A model generated the notes under the pieces. The model did not search any database. It was not told the DNA's origin and saw only the letters and a list, made by a program, of their open reading frames with translations. From Tipula vernalis (lineage: Eukaryota; Arthropoda; Insecta; Diptera; Tipulidae): 64,000 bases of DNA. Where the stretch lies: positions 273,711,379 to 273,775,378 of the forward strand of contig OY282559.1 of the NCBI GenBank assembly GCA_958295665.1, written 5' to 3'. The position numbers and the translations under genes are program-made. Position 1 is the stretch's first letter. Each line of letters starts with the position of its first letter. Positions 34,108 to 45,014 of the stretch are shown here, piece after piece.

Positions 34108-34785
34108 TGTAGCGCCGTATGTTAAATTGTTAATGACTTGCCTGCTACAAAGTAACTCCAATTTTATTTGCACCGATTCAATTAATTTAAATTTCGTTTT
34201 GCACTTATTTGCTCGTTTAAGTAACAGTAGTAAAATTAACACCCCTTTGTTCTGATTTCTAATTTTTATTAATTTTCGACATTTTTTTTATTTTTATCTT
34301 CACTACACGAATACTCAAACCAGACAGACTTTCAACATGAAAACTATTCCTCCTTTTTCAAACCGGCGCACCAGTCATATTCATATGCGTTATTACGTGT
34401 GAAGTATTCGTCAAGTCACTAATTTTCATCTTGCAACTCGTCTTTACAAATGGTATAAAAGTAATTTCTCATAATGAAATCTACTATGATTATTTTGACA
34501 TTAAGCAGTAATGTCAAATTTCTAATAATATTTACATCAACTATGAATTAAGGTAAGTAATTTTACATTATTCAATAACTACAACTAATTATTTACTAAA
34601 ATTGCTTTTTTTCCAGGTATCTTATGTTATTTTATGGACACGTCGATTTTCAATAGTGTTGATTAGATAAGTATTTTGATTTAAGACCGATTTCTTTGTG
34701 TAACCATTTTTTCTTATATTTTTAGGATCGCTCTGCTTTCAACAACAATTTTTTATTCTTCAGGAAATATATATAAGTCTAAACA
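34108..34785 (-). repeat. Candidate 3' LTR of the BEL/Pao element
   Basis: On the minus strand, a purine-rich tract GCCGGGAGAA (polypurine-tract-like) directly precedes TGTTTAGAC at 34785, and the candidate ends GGCGCTACA at 34108, giving TG...CA borders over 678 bp. The pol frame ends just inside it (34753), as in other BEL elements. The 5' partner LTR is missing, so this cannot be checked by comparison here. Confidence 0.45.
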
Positions 34786-36287
34786 TTCTCCCGGCTTTGA
34801 ATCAGTTAATTCAATCGGTAATCGGCATATTTTGTAAATTGGACGCTTCAAAACCCCCGATTTTGTCCGTATGTTTGTTACTCTCGCCAGGCCATCACTA
34901 CCACATATTACGTCAACAACCGTACCCTTAACCCATTTTGTCGGCGGTAAGTTGTTGTCTATGATGAGTACGACATCGTTAGTTTGAATATTTTTCCTTA
35001 CAGTTTCCCATTTGTATCGGGATTGTAAAGCAGTCAAATATTCGGTTGACCACCTTGCCCAAAAATGTTGCTTTCGTTGCTGAATCAGTTGCCATCTATC
35101 TAATTTGTTAACTGGACACTGTTTTAAATCGACCTCTGGAACCAAAACCATCGAATGTCCCAACAAAAAATGAGCGGGAGTCAAAATATCTTCTGGGCTG
35201 TCAGGAATACTACACAGTGGTCGCGAGTTCATTATAGCCTCGATCTCAATGGAGAGTGTCATCATTTCGTCCACCGTAAATACCGTCGTACCAACCACCT
35301 TCTTAAAATGGTATTTGAAAGCCTTTACTGCTGCTTCCCACAGGCCCCCGAAGTGCGGGGCATTTGGAGGCATAAAATGCCACTGGATGTGGTCCTTTAA
35401 TAAAGAATAATAAATTAGTTTGTCATTTTCCTTTATAAATTTGAATAATAGTTGCAGCTCTCTATTAGCCCCAATAAATTGCTCCCGCAATCCGAGTATA
35501 TATCGGTACATAGCCCTATCCGTCCAACGAATCTGCGAAATGCGGCAAAAAATGCGCCAGTAATCAACTCCAACACCAACTCGATATGCACGGCTTTCGT
35601 GCTTTCACATACAAATAGGCACACGTAAATTTTGTAAGGTCTTTGACCCCGTCCTCTTTTGTTGAATACCATAAATGGTCCGGCAAAATCAACGCCAACT
35701 TTAATAAATGGACGGATATGCTCAACTCTAAAAGACGGTAAATCGCCCATCTGTTGAACCATAGGAACTGGATTCACTCTAAAGCACGATATACATCCCC
35801 TGGTGACCAATCTGACCATATCCTTGGCACGAATGAGCTAGTATTTCTGTTTTAACAACCCAAGAAGTAACTGTGGGCCAGCATGACGATAATTTAAATG
35901 GTATTCGTCTACCAATCGTTTTGCTAATTTGGTTTTCGTCGGAATGATGATCGGATGTTTAACACTTTCTGGTACATTGGCATTCCGTAAACGACCCCCA
36001 ACTCGAACTACTCCTTCGTCGCTAATAAATGGATTCAAAAAATTCAAACTTGATTTTACTGGCCTTGATAGTGTTAAATTGCTAATATCTTCCTTCATCC
36101 ATTGGTTTTGCACGTATCGCCAACAAACTAACTCGGCTTCCCATATCTCTTCCCGTGTTATAAGATCAGTTTTTAGATTATATTTGTTGTTCTTCCTTGC
36201 ATTATAGAAAAGGCATGCATTGATCGAGCTACCACCTTCATGATGATGTGAAACGATGATATTCGCGATGCTAAACCTTCCAGCCAA
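34753..36287 (-). pseudogene. BEL/Pao integrase with DUF5641 C-terminus
   Basis: Starts with the integrase zinc-binding region (VVRVGGRLRNANVPESVKHP ... YHLNYRHAGPQLLLGLL, 36287-35838) and CISCFRVN (~35785). The core follows: VGVDFAGPF with the first Asp, IYSDCGSNL with the second Asp (SDNG in most relatives), and GGLWEAAVKAFKYH with the Glu (~35330). The C-terminal DUF5641 reads LDRWQLIQQRKQHFWARW, DVVLIIDNNLPPTKW and GVLKRPIYKICRLP. Frame changes at about 35830 and 35440 break it into three pieces. This tail is diagnostic of BEL/Pao. Confidence 0.9.
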
Positions 36288-37978
36288 TCTTCTTCCTTAA
36301 CAATACTTAATACTACTGACGCTTTAATCTCCATAGCCCTTTGTTTTGGCCAATTCTCGTTGCTCTTAAGCCATGGCGGTCCATTCCACCACAGTTCATG
36401 ATTTACCAGATCTCTCGGCGTTACCCTCCGTGAAGCACAATCGGCGGCATTACTACTTGTTGGAACATGGTACCAATTTTCTCTGCGTGTTTCCTGCAAT
36501 ATCTTGGAGATTCGGTTCGCTACGAAAACTTCCCACCGACTTGGTACGTCCGACAGCCAATCCAAGACGATGGTAGAATCCGTCCAGTAATATTTTGCAC
36601 TTACATTTGTAGATAGGGAACCTACCACCGATTTCATCAATTGAACTAGCAATACTGCAGCACATAGTTCCAATCGTGCGATTGATAACGACTTCACCGG
36701 AGCAACCCTTGACTTTGCAGCAATTAATCTGGTGCAATATTCGCCCTCTATTGTTTTGTGCCTTGCATACACTACTGCGGCATAGGCGCGCTTGCTCGCA
36801 TCGCAAAACCCATGCAATTCCGTTTCGCCTGACGTTTGAAGCCATCTTGGTATTCTGATCAATCTTAAATCTTGCAGTTTATTACGAAGTGTAAGCCACT
36901 CCGAACCGACCGTCTCAGGTAGGACATCATCCCAACCAACCTGTTTCAAGCATAATTCTTGAAAAATCATTTTTATGCTTATTATTACAGGTGCCAGCCA
37001 TCCAGGCGGATCAAAAATACGGCTGCTTTCTGAGAGCAAACCTCGATTCGTTGGATTGTAATCTCCCAACTCAATCGAATAGCAAAATACATCTTTCACT
37101 GGGTTCCACTGTAGTCCGAGTACCTTTGTACTAAGCGAATCATCACTAAATCGTTTGGTAAGTGTTTCTCGATCACTATCAGGAATTGTACTCAATAATT
37201 CTGTAGAATTGGACATCCATTTACGTAAATTCATTCCAGCAGTTGACAATACATCCCTTAAGTCAGTTCCCTTCTTAATAGCGTCATCAACGGATCCCGA
37301 ACCAAACATGATGCCATCCATATATGTGTGGTTTCGTAATATCTTAGAAACTTCCGGATAAGTTTTCTCGTTTATCTTTGCTACTTCTTCTAGAAGGATT
37401 GACTCGTTCATGCTCGATCTCCAAACGATCTGTTGTAACTTCCGATCTTCTTGTTGAACTAATATTTGGCGGTACATCTTTTCGACGTCGCACACCACGG
37501 CAATCTTGAACTCTCTAAATCTCAACAATATCTCGTATGATGTTGCTTGTTTAATTAAACCCGCCATCAGCATTTCATTAAGAGATGTTCCATTTGCCGT
37601 CCTTGAGGAAGCATCGAACACAACGCGGATCTTTGTTGATGTAGTAATGGGCTCCTTTACTATCCCATGATGTGGTAGATAATTTTTCGAAGTATCACGT
37701 CCTCCTTTAATCATATGACCCAAGTTACGGTATTCTTCCATGAAAAGCTTATAAGCCATACCAAACGATTCCATACGATTGAATTTTTTCTCCATGGCTG
37801 ATTGCCGACTCAACGCCAAATTTAATGATGCGCCTAATTTTCCCATATTTTGTTTTACAGGTAGCTGCACTAAAAATCTTCCTTCTTGATTTCTTAAAGT
37901 GGTTGTTTTAAATATTTCTTCGCATTGCCGTGCCTCGTCTGCCATTCCTCGATATTCGGGTAAATGTCTATCTGCCAA
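36173..37978 (-). pseudogene. BEL/Pao reverse transcriptase and RNase H, internally deleted
   Basis: A long open frame of about 600 codons. It shows NYLPHHGIVKEP, IRVVFDASSRTANGTSLNE, VCDVEKMYRQILV (first catalytic Asp), then WRSSMNES joined directly to EVAKINEKTYPEVSKIL. The usual segment with the polymerase B/C motifs between them is missing. What remains of the YVDD box is YMDGIMFGSGS, with Gly for the second Asp. RNase H-like region: SRIFDPPGWLAPV, LHGFCDASKRAYAA, SIARLELCAAVLL, YWTDSTIVLDWL, NAADCASRRV. The frame stayed open after the deletion, but catalysis is lost. Confidence 0.9.
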
Positions 37979-37993
37979 AATTTTTGAAGAAGT

Positions 37994-39650
37994 TCATCTA
38001 CACCTACGGTTGTTTTCAGTCACTTCACTAACATATGCCTGGGTTTCTCCCAACCCAGTTACTTCACCACCAAGTACCCATCCAAAAATCGTCTCAACTG
38101 CTGTCAATCCATTATCGATCCTCAATCTTCCGTTTAACAATGAATCGAAAACCGACCGCACTCCCAATATCATGTCAATCCTACTTCGATGCCCAAATTC
38201 TGGATCAGCCAAAAATATGGGAATATTTTCCCTATGAAATTCAACCGAATGACTTGGCAACTGTGCGCATAGATTCGACAAAACCAATGCAACGGCCGGA
38301 ATTTCCATTGCTGTATCGTATAGTGATCGTAATCTAAGCTGAACTTCGCCACAAGACACTTGCGATTGAGAACCACCAAGACCAGAAACGATTGTGTGAT
38401 TGTGAATTCGTGTTAGCCCTAATTGATTGCAAAACCTCTCGCTAACCAGAGACGTCATGGAGCCCGAATCCAATAGAACTCTGCATCGATGTTCTACACC
38501 ATATCTATCGGTAATTTTCACCAGTGCGGTTGGAAGAATACTTGTCTTTGATACGTTAACTGCTGAATAAGATGATATTTGCAAGTCTTCTGTGGGTGGT
38601 TAACCATAGCAGCCTTTATCTTGGCATCTGGTTTAGTGTCAGTTACCAAAGTGGTCGTCTGATTATTTGTCGAAGCCCTTGGACATGATTTTAGAAATTC
38701 GTCATCAGGATGCAACAAGGTACTATGTTTCCTTTGGCAAATCGTACATCTCAGCTTGGCTCTACACATAAATACTGCGTAATTCATCTTCAGACAGTTG
38801 AAACAGCATCCTTTAGCCTTTACACATTCCCGACGTTCACGTATTGACATACCGTTGAATCTATCACAATTCGATAGATAATGTTCTCCAGAGCACAGCC
38901 AACATTTCATAACATAATAGGAGAAATGTAGAAATGAATGATCTTGTTGATTTGACATGGCTAAGCGAATCCCTTGTCGCAATATTCTTTGTGGCTTCTA
39001 ACGCGTTTGAACGATTCAGTAAAAATTTGAAGAACTCATCCAAGGTTGGATGATCAGTCTCGCACGAATGTTGTGCCCACAATATTTTCGTTTCCGCATC
39101 TAACCTCGACTCCATTAGATACAAGAGCCAAACATCCCTTGACTCGGCTTTCTCTCTTAACGCCCTTAGACCACGGATTGTCTCATCCGACACATCCAAT
39201 AATTTTCGAATATTACTCGCTGTTCCTTGTTTTATTATCGGTTGATCCAAAAACGTACGGACAAATGCTTGAATGGTATGCTTTTTTCTCCCATATCTAT
39301 CGACCAATTTTTTCAACGCCTCAAAATAATTCGCCTCGGTAATTGGGAAATGTTTGATTAAGTTGGCAGCCTCATCACGGAGATATCCTTTTAAGTACGT
39401 GAACTTCTGTACCGCTGTCAAATTGATATTATGGATTGTTTTCATATAAACATCGTAGAATGATTGAAATTGCGTATAGTTACCAGCAAACGGTTCAATC
39501 GTGATTTTGGGCAACCTGATGGCCATAGATGTATTGAGCACGGACCTTGAAGTCGCCATTGTAACATTTGGCTCGGTTCCACCCACTGCTTCATTTAACT
39601 TTCGTATTAATTTGCTCAGCTTTGCATCAACCGTAGCAAAAACGCGGGAC
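37994..39650 (-). pseudogene. BEL/Pao gag and protease
   Basis: Gag reads in from about 39650 (FATVDAKLSKLIRKLNEAVG, before the first Met at 39586), then ITIEPFAGNYTQFQSFYDVY (DUF1759), YLKGYLRDEAANLIKHFP and FVRTFLDQP. A frameshift near 38950 leads to the knuckles CWLCSGEHYLSNC and CCFNCLKMNYAVFMC. A second frame change near 38560 leads to the protease: CRVLLDSGSMTSLVSERFC. It ends at 37994 close to the pol frame. The true N-terminus is lost at the SINE junction. Confidence 0.88.
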
Positions 39651-39772
39651 TATAGCCGTACGTCCTCGATTTGGCTACTATTGCGTAAAGTAGGACGGTA
39701 AAATTAAACTGCGAAAGAGTTGGGAGTGCCTTGAGCCCCAGAACAGATTGCAGAGATTAAAAAAAAAAAAAA
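39644..39772 (+). mobile_element. SINE, 5'-truncated copy, plus strand
   Basis: The stretch GCGGG...CCCCAGA matches the 3' half of the minus-strand SINE at 40043-40400 over about 100 bp with few differences, and ends in a run of A (about 14) at 39759-39772. It abuts the truncated gag of the BEL element. The tRNA-like head is absent. Confidence 0.8.
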
Positions 39773-40042
39773 TTAACATCTGGGAAATTGAATGCCTACC
39801 CATCCGGTCTCAGTTTTGGATTAATATACCGGAATCAGAATAATGAATTAAAAGATTATTAACATACCGAAGATAATTTCATGTTTTGTTTATAAATTTT
39901 GACTCAAATAATTTTTTTTGTAGTTATATTTTATAGTTTTGTTGATCAAAACCAATGAAGGTTTTTTTTAGCTTTAGCTAAAAAATGTTGAATTTTTTTA
40001 ATTTTATACTTATGTGAACAATTTAGTATTATAATAGAACTT

Positions 40043-40400
40043 TTTTTTTTTTTTCTTTTTCTGGGGCTCAAGGCACTCCCAACTCTTTCGCAGTTAATTT
40101 TACCGTCCTACTTTACGCAGTATTAGCCAAATCGAGGACGTACGGCTATAGACCCGCTTTGTATAAACCACCTGCACATTGCATTGCTTCATGCCAACCT
40201 ATAGTGCTGACATGAAAGGTGGGTCGGCCCATGGATTCTGCACTCTCAACAGGGGGTCATAGTTGTGTTCATCGTCATCACCGATCGTAATCAGATGATG
40301 AAAATCCCTTTTGCATCCCGCCCCTATCGGGATTCGAACCCGGTACCTCCCGATCCAAACGCCGCAGCTTTAACCACTGCGCCGTTTGCTCGGTAATATA
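40043..40400 (-). mobile_element. tRNA-derived SINE, full length, minus strand, 13-bp target duplication
   Basis: A 358-bp element flanked by TATAATAGAACTT at 40030-40042 and 40401-40413. On the minus strand its 5' head (about 40396-40318) is tRNA-like, with an A-box-like GGCGCAGTGGTTAAAG and a B-box GGTTCGAATCC. A body of unknown origin follows, then a tail AGCCCCAGAAAAAG and an A-rich end (seen as T-run 40043-40059). The acceptor arms do not pair, so it is not a functional tRNA. Internal Pol III promoter plus target duplication plus A-tail define a SINE. Confidence 0.88.
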
Positions 40401-40413
40401 TATAATAGAACTT

Positions 40414-43400
40414 AAGATCAAAAAAAATCAATTGATTTTATATTCATTTATTTTCTTATCGACATTTTTTTACAGTGCATTTGGCGGAAAAGGCGGTATC
40501 TCAGAATAAAATAAGTAAGATACTAAGTGAAAATGCAGTATCTCAAATCACTTCTAAATTACAATAATTTTTAATTTAATTCTTTTAAAGTTAAATAAAG
40601 TCAAAAAAATCCTAAAGAATTGCAAATTAAATGTTTTATAGACATAATTTTATAACTAGATGTAAATTTGATTTTTACAAAATTGTCATTTTCTCTGAAT
40701 TAGTTGAAGCTGAGATACCGCTTTTTAACTAAGCGCGGCAGAATAGATTTCCTGAATAGTTGCTACCGAATCGCCGATTGATTATCACAATGGGTAAAGC
40801 GAAATAGGAAGTAAGTATATAGGTATAATGAAACTTCTTATTATAATGACTTGGGCAACAGTTTGAATAATGACAACAGAAAAAATACAAAAATTGAAAG
40901 CGTATACCTACTGTACCTATGAGAAATAGAAAACTAAATTTAAAAAATATAAATTCGTTCAGAAAGTTCAGAAAAACATCATACACTCAACAAAACAAAA
41001 CTGCACGCCAAACTTTTGCCATAATTTAGTGGTTTCCCGCCATGTGGCGGGTTGTATGTTATACTTGCTGGAATTTTAAGTCAATTCTGTACATTTTACA
41101 GAGACCAAAGATTAACACTCAAACTTAAGTTAAATCAATTTATGTAGTACTATTAAAAACTAAAAATGTCCGTTTAAATTAATCATCAAAAGACACTTGA
41201 GAATCTTCGCCTTTAATTTCGAAACAAGTGTGGAGGATTTCTTTGTTTAAAAAAAGTCGGAATCAGTATAAGGGTATAATTAAAAAAAATAAAAATAAAA
41301 AGGACAAATTTAATTCAAACAAAAAGTTAGTTTTTCTTTCAATTAATGCCATTTCGGTATTATTTCCATGGAATCTTTGATCAACAATATTTGTTTGTAA
41401 CATTATGGACTCCCAAAATGATTATACCTAATCAAAGCTTAATTCGGAACCATAAAAAAAAAAAAAAAAAAATATAAAAAAGAAACTTCATCCCAGGGGT
41501 TACCTATAATACCCTATTTTTATGTACTTAGTGATTTAAGAAGAAAATCGACAAAGAAAAAGCTTTTTTTCATTTTTAATCATAAATCAATATTTAGACT
41601 AAAGAGAAAAACTTTTCGTGTTGTTTTTGGTATTTTGATATATTTTGTATTCATTAAAATTTATTAAATATAATAAAAAAAAAAAATTGAAAGATTTTTC
41701 CGTTTGTGTATAAGACGAAAATACTTTACTAAGTTCTAGACAAGAATAATACATTCTAAACAAAAAAAAAGTTTATTTTTTATTTTTGTTAAATGATTTG
41801 GAAAACTTTTTGTGTGCTCATTTTCAATATATATTTTACTTGTGTTAAACTTTAAAAAAAACTTTACGTGAGCTTTTATTCTTCATTTTCCAGATGTGCC
41901 ATTAAAATTGAAAATATTTTTTTCAATTTTTTTTATTTTTACAAAATATAATTAAATTTTGTATATACTCGTAATTCTGATGTGTTTTCGCTAAATTATG
42001 AGCAATGGCCAGTACACCTAGCAAAACATTAAATAGACATTAGGAAGATCATTAAGGTGTCTGATTTTTCACTTGGCTGGCTACGGATTAGTAACATATG
42101 CGTCTACATCAAAGTTTAATTTGATTTCCCAAAATATTTGTGTGTTCGTTAGATAATTGCGCAAAAAGTTTGTTGATTCAGTCAAGCCTACAGGGTAAAT
42201 TCCCAATTAAATTTAAATTCTTCTAACGAAGTAGGTGTGTACGTACAAGACAAATTTTTATTTCAAATTGCTTTGATTTTGTAAATTAAATCAAGAAGTT
42301 TTATTTTGTGCTCATCATCGCAAAATGTAAGATATAATTAGAGATAAGGTATTATGTACATGAAAAGCTTTATTTTTAAATTACTTTTATTTTTTGTGTA
42401 ATTAAAGAATTTTCAAAGATGTATTTGTATTCTTGGAAACATATATGCACGTATATATGTATATACAAATCACATGTACACACATTCATAAAGCTTTTAA
42501 TAGAGTCGGCTCAATAATCTTAATTAAAAATTCATGAGCACGAAAGTGAAAAAATGAAAATTGGCGTATTATTTTCGGTGTGTATGTGTGTGTATTTACA
42601 ATTTGTTTTTCTTTTAAGTGGAATTTTCTTTTAGACATTTTCAAGAAGAGAACTCGTTGCGACTTTGAAAACATAAATTTGGTTGATTTTCTAGAAAAGC
42701 AAAAAAAAAAAATCGAAAACAAGGATAAGAGGTTAATTACTCTTTAGGTAGATTAAAAAATATTTTAGAAGATGTGCAGAATTATATGTAATTAGTATAT
42801 CAACGGTGAATAATAATTTTAATTATTTTAATTTTTGGGAGAGGGAGGATCAAAATGCTTAAACGAGATAAAATTAAGTTTTGCTTTACTTTTTTTTTTA
42901 TTTAATGTATGTGGTTTTGATTGAGAGTATTTCAAAGGTAAATATGTCATAATTAATGGAGTGTATATATCTGTAATTAAATAATTATACATGCGGGTAT
43001 TTATCCGGTAGATCAACGGTATTATTCTAAAAATAAATGTTATTGAATCGCATCTTTCCGTTAGTTTTTTAATGTCCTAATTTTCATTGAACTATTATCT
43101 TGGACGTCAAGGATACAGAAATGGATTCAATGAAATTTAATTTTAAAATAAACTCAATCCAACTGGCTGTATCTTTAGAAGATGTCAATACTCTTGAGTA
43201 AGAACTTTGTCCTATAGCTAGCTTCTCAATTTTATTGGCGTAAATAAAATTTGTATTTCGGTTGTTTAAAAAAACCATATTCGACTAGCCGGAAAATTGT
43301 TTGGCGAAGTATGATTAGCATCTGTAATCCAGTCTAATAATAATCACTCAATATTTTACAAATCGTTAAACTGTTAAATTATTACAATACGATTTTGTTC

Positions 43401-43691
43401 CAATAATTTTCGTTAACAAAACTTTTTCCGTTATACTTCTTTCACATGCTGAAAATGACAGCAGAAAATTCTCGACAACCGGATCAATCTTGAAAAATAG
43501 ATCGAATGTAAAGAACAACAGAATTTATTGACTCATCAAAATTAAAACTACTTTTAACAACGAGTTGTTTATTTTCTCTGACTAAATGGGCTTCACCCGA
43601 GGTCAAGATTTCCGATGAATGAAATGAGTCGATATACGCTTGATCATCGATGGGAAATATTGATAAATTATTTCTAAAGTAGTGAGCCCAA
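40414..43691. other. 3.3-kb AT-rich non-coding stretch
   Basis: Long AT-rich DNA with many A- and T-runs and short TATATA/TGTATG stretches around 42440-42600. Open stretches here have no motifs and biased composition. No RNA gene or paired TIR was seen. Confidence 0.5.
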
Positions 43692-43779
43692 AATATCTTT
43701 TCCGACGAAACATATTTTTACCTCGGCGGTTATGTGGACAAGGAAAATTGCCGTATTAGGCCACAGGATTCACACGTGA
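43692..43779 (+). pseudogene. Tc1/mariner-type transposase fragment
   Basis: A 29-codon stretch reads NIFSDETYFYLGGYVDKENC, then RIRPQDSHVT. FSDE followed by an aromatic-rich segment and GYVNKQNCR-like residues is a recognisable part of the DDE core of one arthropod Tc1/mariner group (the Asp of FSDE is catalytic in the family). Nothing else of the transposase is readable, so it is a scrap. Confidence 0.6.
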
Positions 43780-44402
43780 CATGAAATATGGTGCAAAGCA
43801 AGGAGCCGCGGAGGAGAAGAAGTTTTTCCTTCAACTAAGTTGCCGCCTAATAAATAAACTTACTCAACTTCAAGTATGGACATGTAACAGCTATTGTGGA
43901 GATAAGAACAAAAGGTACAAGAGATAAGGCTGCTCATCTCAAACTACAAGAAAGATGGAGAAACGCGGAAAACCAAAACATATCTGGAGCAAAGTTAGAG
44001 GCTTTGAAGAAGTTATACAACCAGTACGTTCAGTAATCAACAAATCAGTGCTACAAAGAAAGGCAAAATGTGGTGGAAAACTTCTCAAAAACCACTGATG
44101 AACTGGGGGTGCCATCCACAGCACTTTCAACATCAGGTGTAAGAAAACATTTTAAAGAACTCAGCACCGCTTCGTCTGAGGAGGTCAATAACAACAGCTC
44201 AGATAGCCAAAAAACATCAACAAGTGAATTTAGGCACATTCAATTACCCAAGGCGTCAAAGGTTGAGTCAAACCTAGAATTCAGCCAATTGGTAAAATTC
44301 AAACAAAAACTGAAACAACAAGATATCCGAATGAGTGGTTTATATTGAGAAATCCGATTAGCTAAAGTCATACTGGCAACTAAGAACAGATCCAGACCAG
44401 CT
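43780..44402 (+). other. Unassigned, partly open stretch
   Basis: Between the Tc1/mariner scrap and the gag-like fragment, open reading continues in changing frames (LKLQERWRNAENQNISG near 43930; a Ser-rich stretch 44070-44348). I do not recognise these. The Ser-rich stretch may be the N-terminus of the following BEL-type gag, but that is a guess. Confidence 0.35.
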
Positions 44403-44780
44403 TTGAAACTTAAATTAAAAAACATACACCGGATGAAGGCGCAAATTATGGAGCTTCATGAAATAATATGCATGGAAAATTCCGAAGTACAGAGAGCTAA
44501 TTCAAAATATTGCAATATGCATATGAAAAATTTCAATACATTTAGCAAAACCAAAACTATTGGAAATTTGTCTACCACCTGTACAAATCCCACATTTTCA
44601 CGGGGACTACAGCAAGTGGGTGGGCTTCTCAGACACCCTTGCAAAGGGTTAGTTTATGACAAAAATCAGCTTATCCCAACACAAAAAGTTAATCACTGTA
44701 ACAGCCTATGTAGTGAGTGGTGCGATTTAGCGAGTGTTGTTGATTTACAGGTCTATTATAGAGAAGTAATATGTGATAGC
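44403..44780 (+). pseudogene. BEL/Pao-type gag fragment
   Basis: A coiled-coil-like stretch (KLKLKNIHRMKAQIMELHE) is followed, after a frame change near 44570, by LPPVQIPHFHGDYSKWVGFS, the start of a DUF1759 gag domain (compare ITIEPFAGNYTQF in the BEL element at 39.5 kb). A stop and LSQHKKLITVTAYVV follow. No protease or pol is attached. It is a different, more distant family from the BEL element in this window. Confidence 0.5.
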
Positions 44781-45014
44781 TACATTGATCGCAAACGACC
44801 CTACCCACTTGAAGCACGCGAAAGGCGATAAATGGTTGTTACAAAAAATACGTTTTCAGTTTATATTCACTAAAGAAACTTCCCTCCGAGGTAGAAGCTC
44901 TCATTTGACGCTAGCAACCGTGGTCTCGATGTTCACGATTTTCTATTTCACCTTGAATTATTCGCCAACGTGATGGTTACCCTCAAAACAAACTGCCATT
45001 AAAAATTCACAGTT

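Larger units (their letters stand above)
34108..39643 (-). mobile_element. BEL/Pao LTR retrotransposon, 5'-truncated
   Basis: Minus-strand gag (DUF1759-type), protease, reverse transcriptase, RNase H and integrase with the BEL-specific DUF5641 tail. The 5' end, including the 5' LTR and the start of gag, is cut at 39643-39650 where a SINE fragment begins. It is inactive: the reverse transcriptase is deleted and mutated, and integrase is split by frameshifts. Confidence 0.9.

Noticed and set aside
35155..39701. Plus-strand ORFs over the BEL element
   Set aside because: All are antisense to clear minus-strand BEL/Pao coding sequence with conserved motifs.
39644..40160. Foldback transposon or MITE with 100-bp arms
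   Set aside because: Each arm has its own poly(A) tail and one copy has a separate target duplication and a tRNA-like head, so these are two SINE insertions.
40318..40396. tRNA gene on the minus strand
   Set aside because: A- and B-box-like sequences are present, but the acceptor arm does not pair and the sequence continues into a SINE body with an A-tail and a target duplication. It is a SINE head, not a tRNA gene.
40729..43278. Small minus-strand ORFs in the 40.4-43.7 kb stretch
   Set aside because: Low-complexity Phe/Tyr/Ile/Lys-rich translations typical of AT-rich non-coding DNA; no motifs or splice context.
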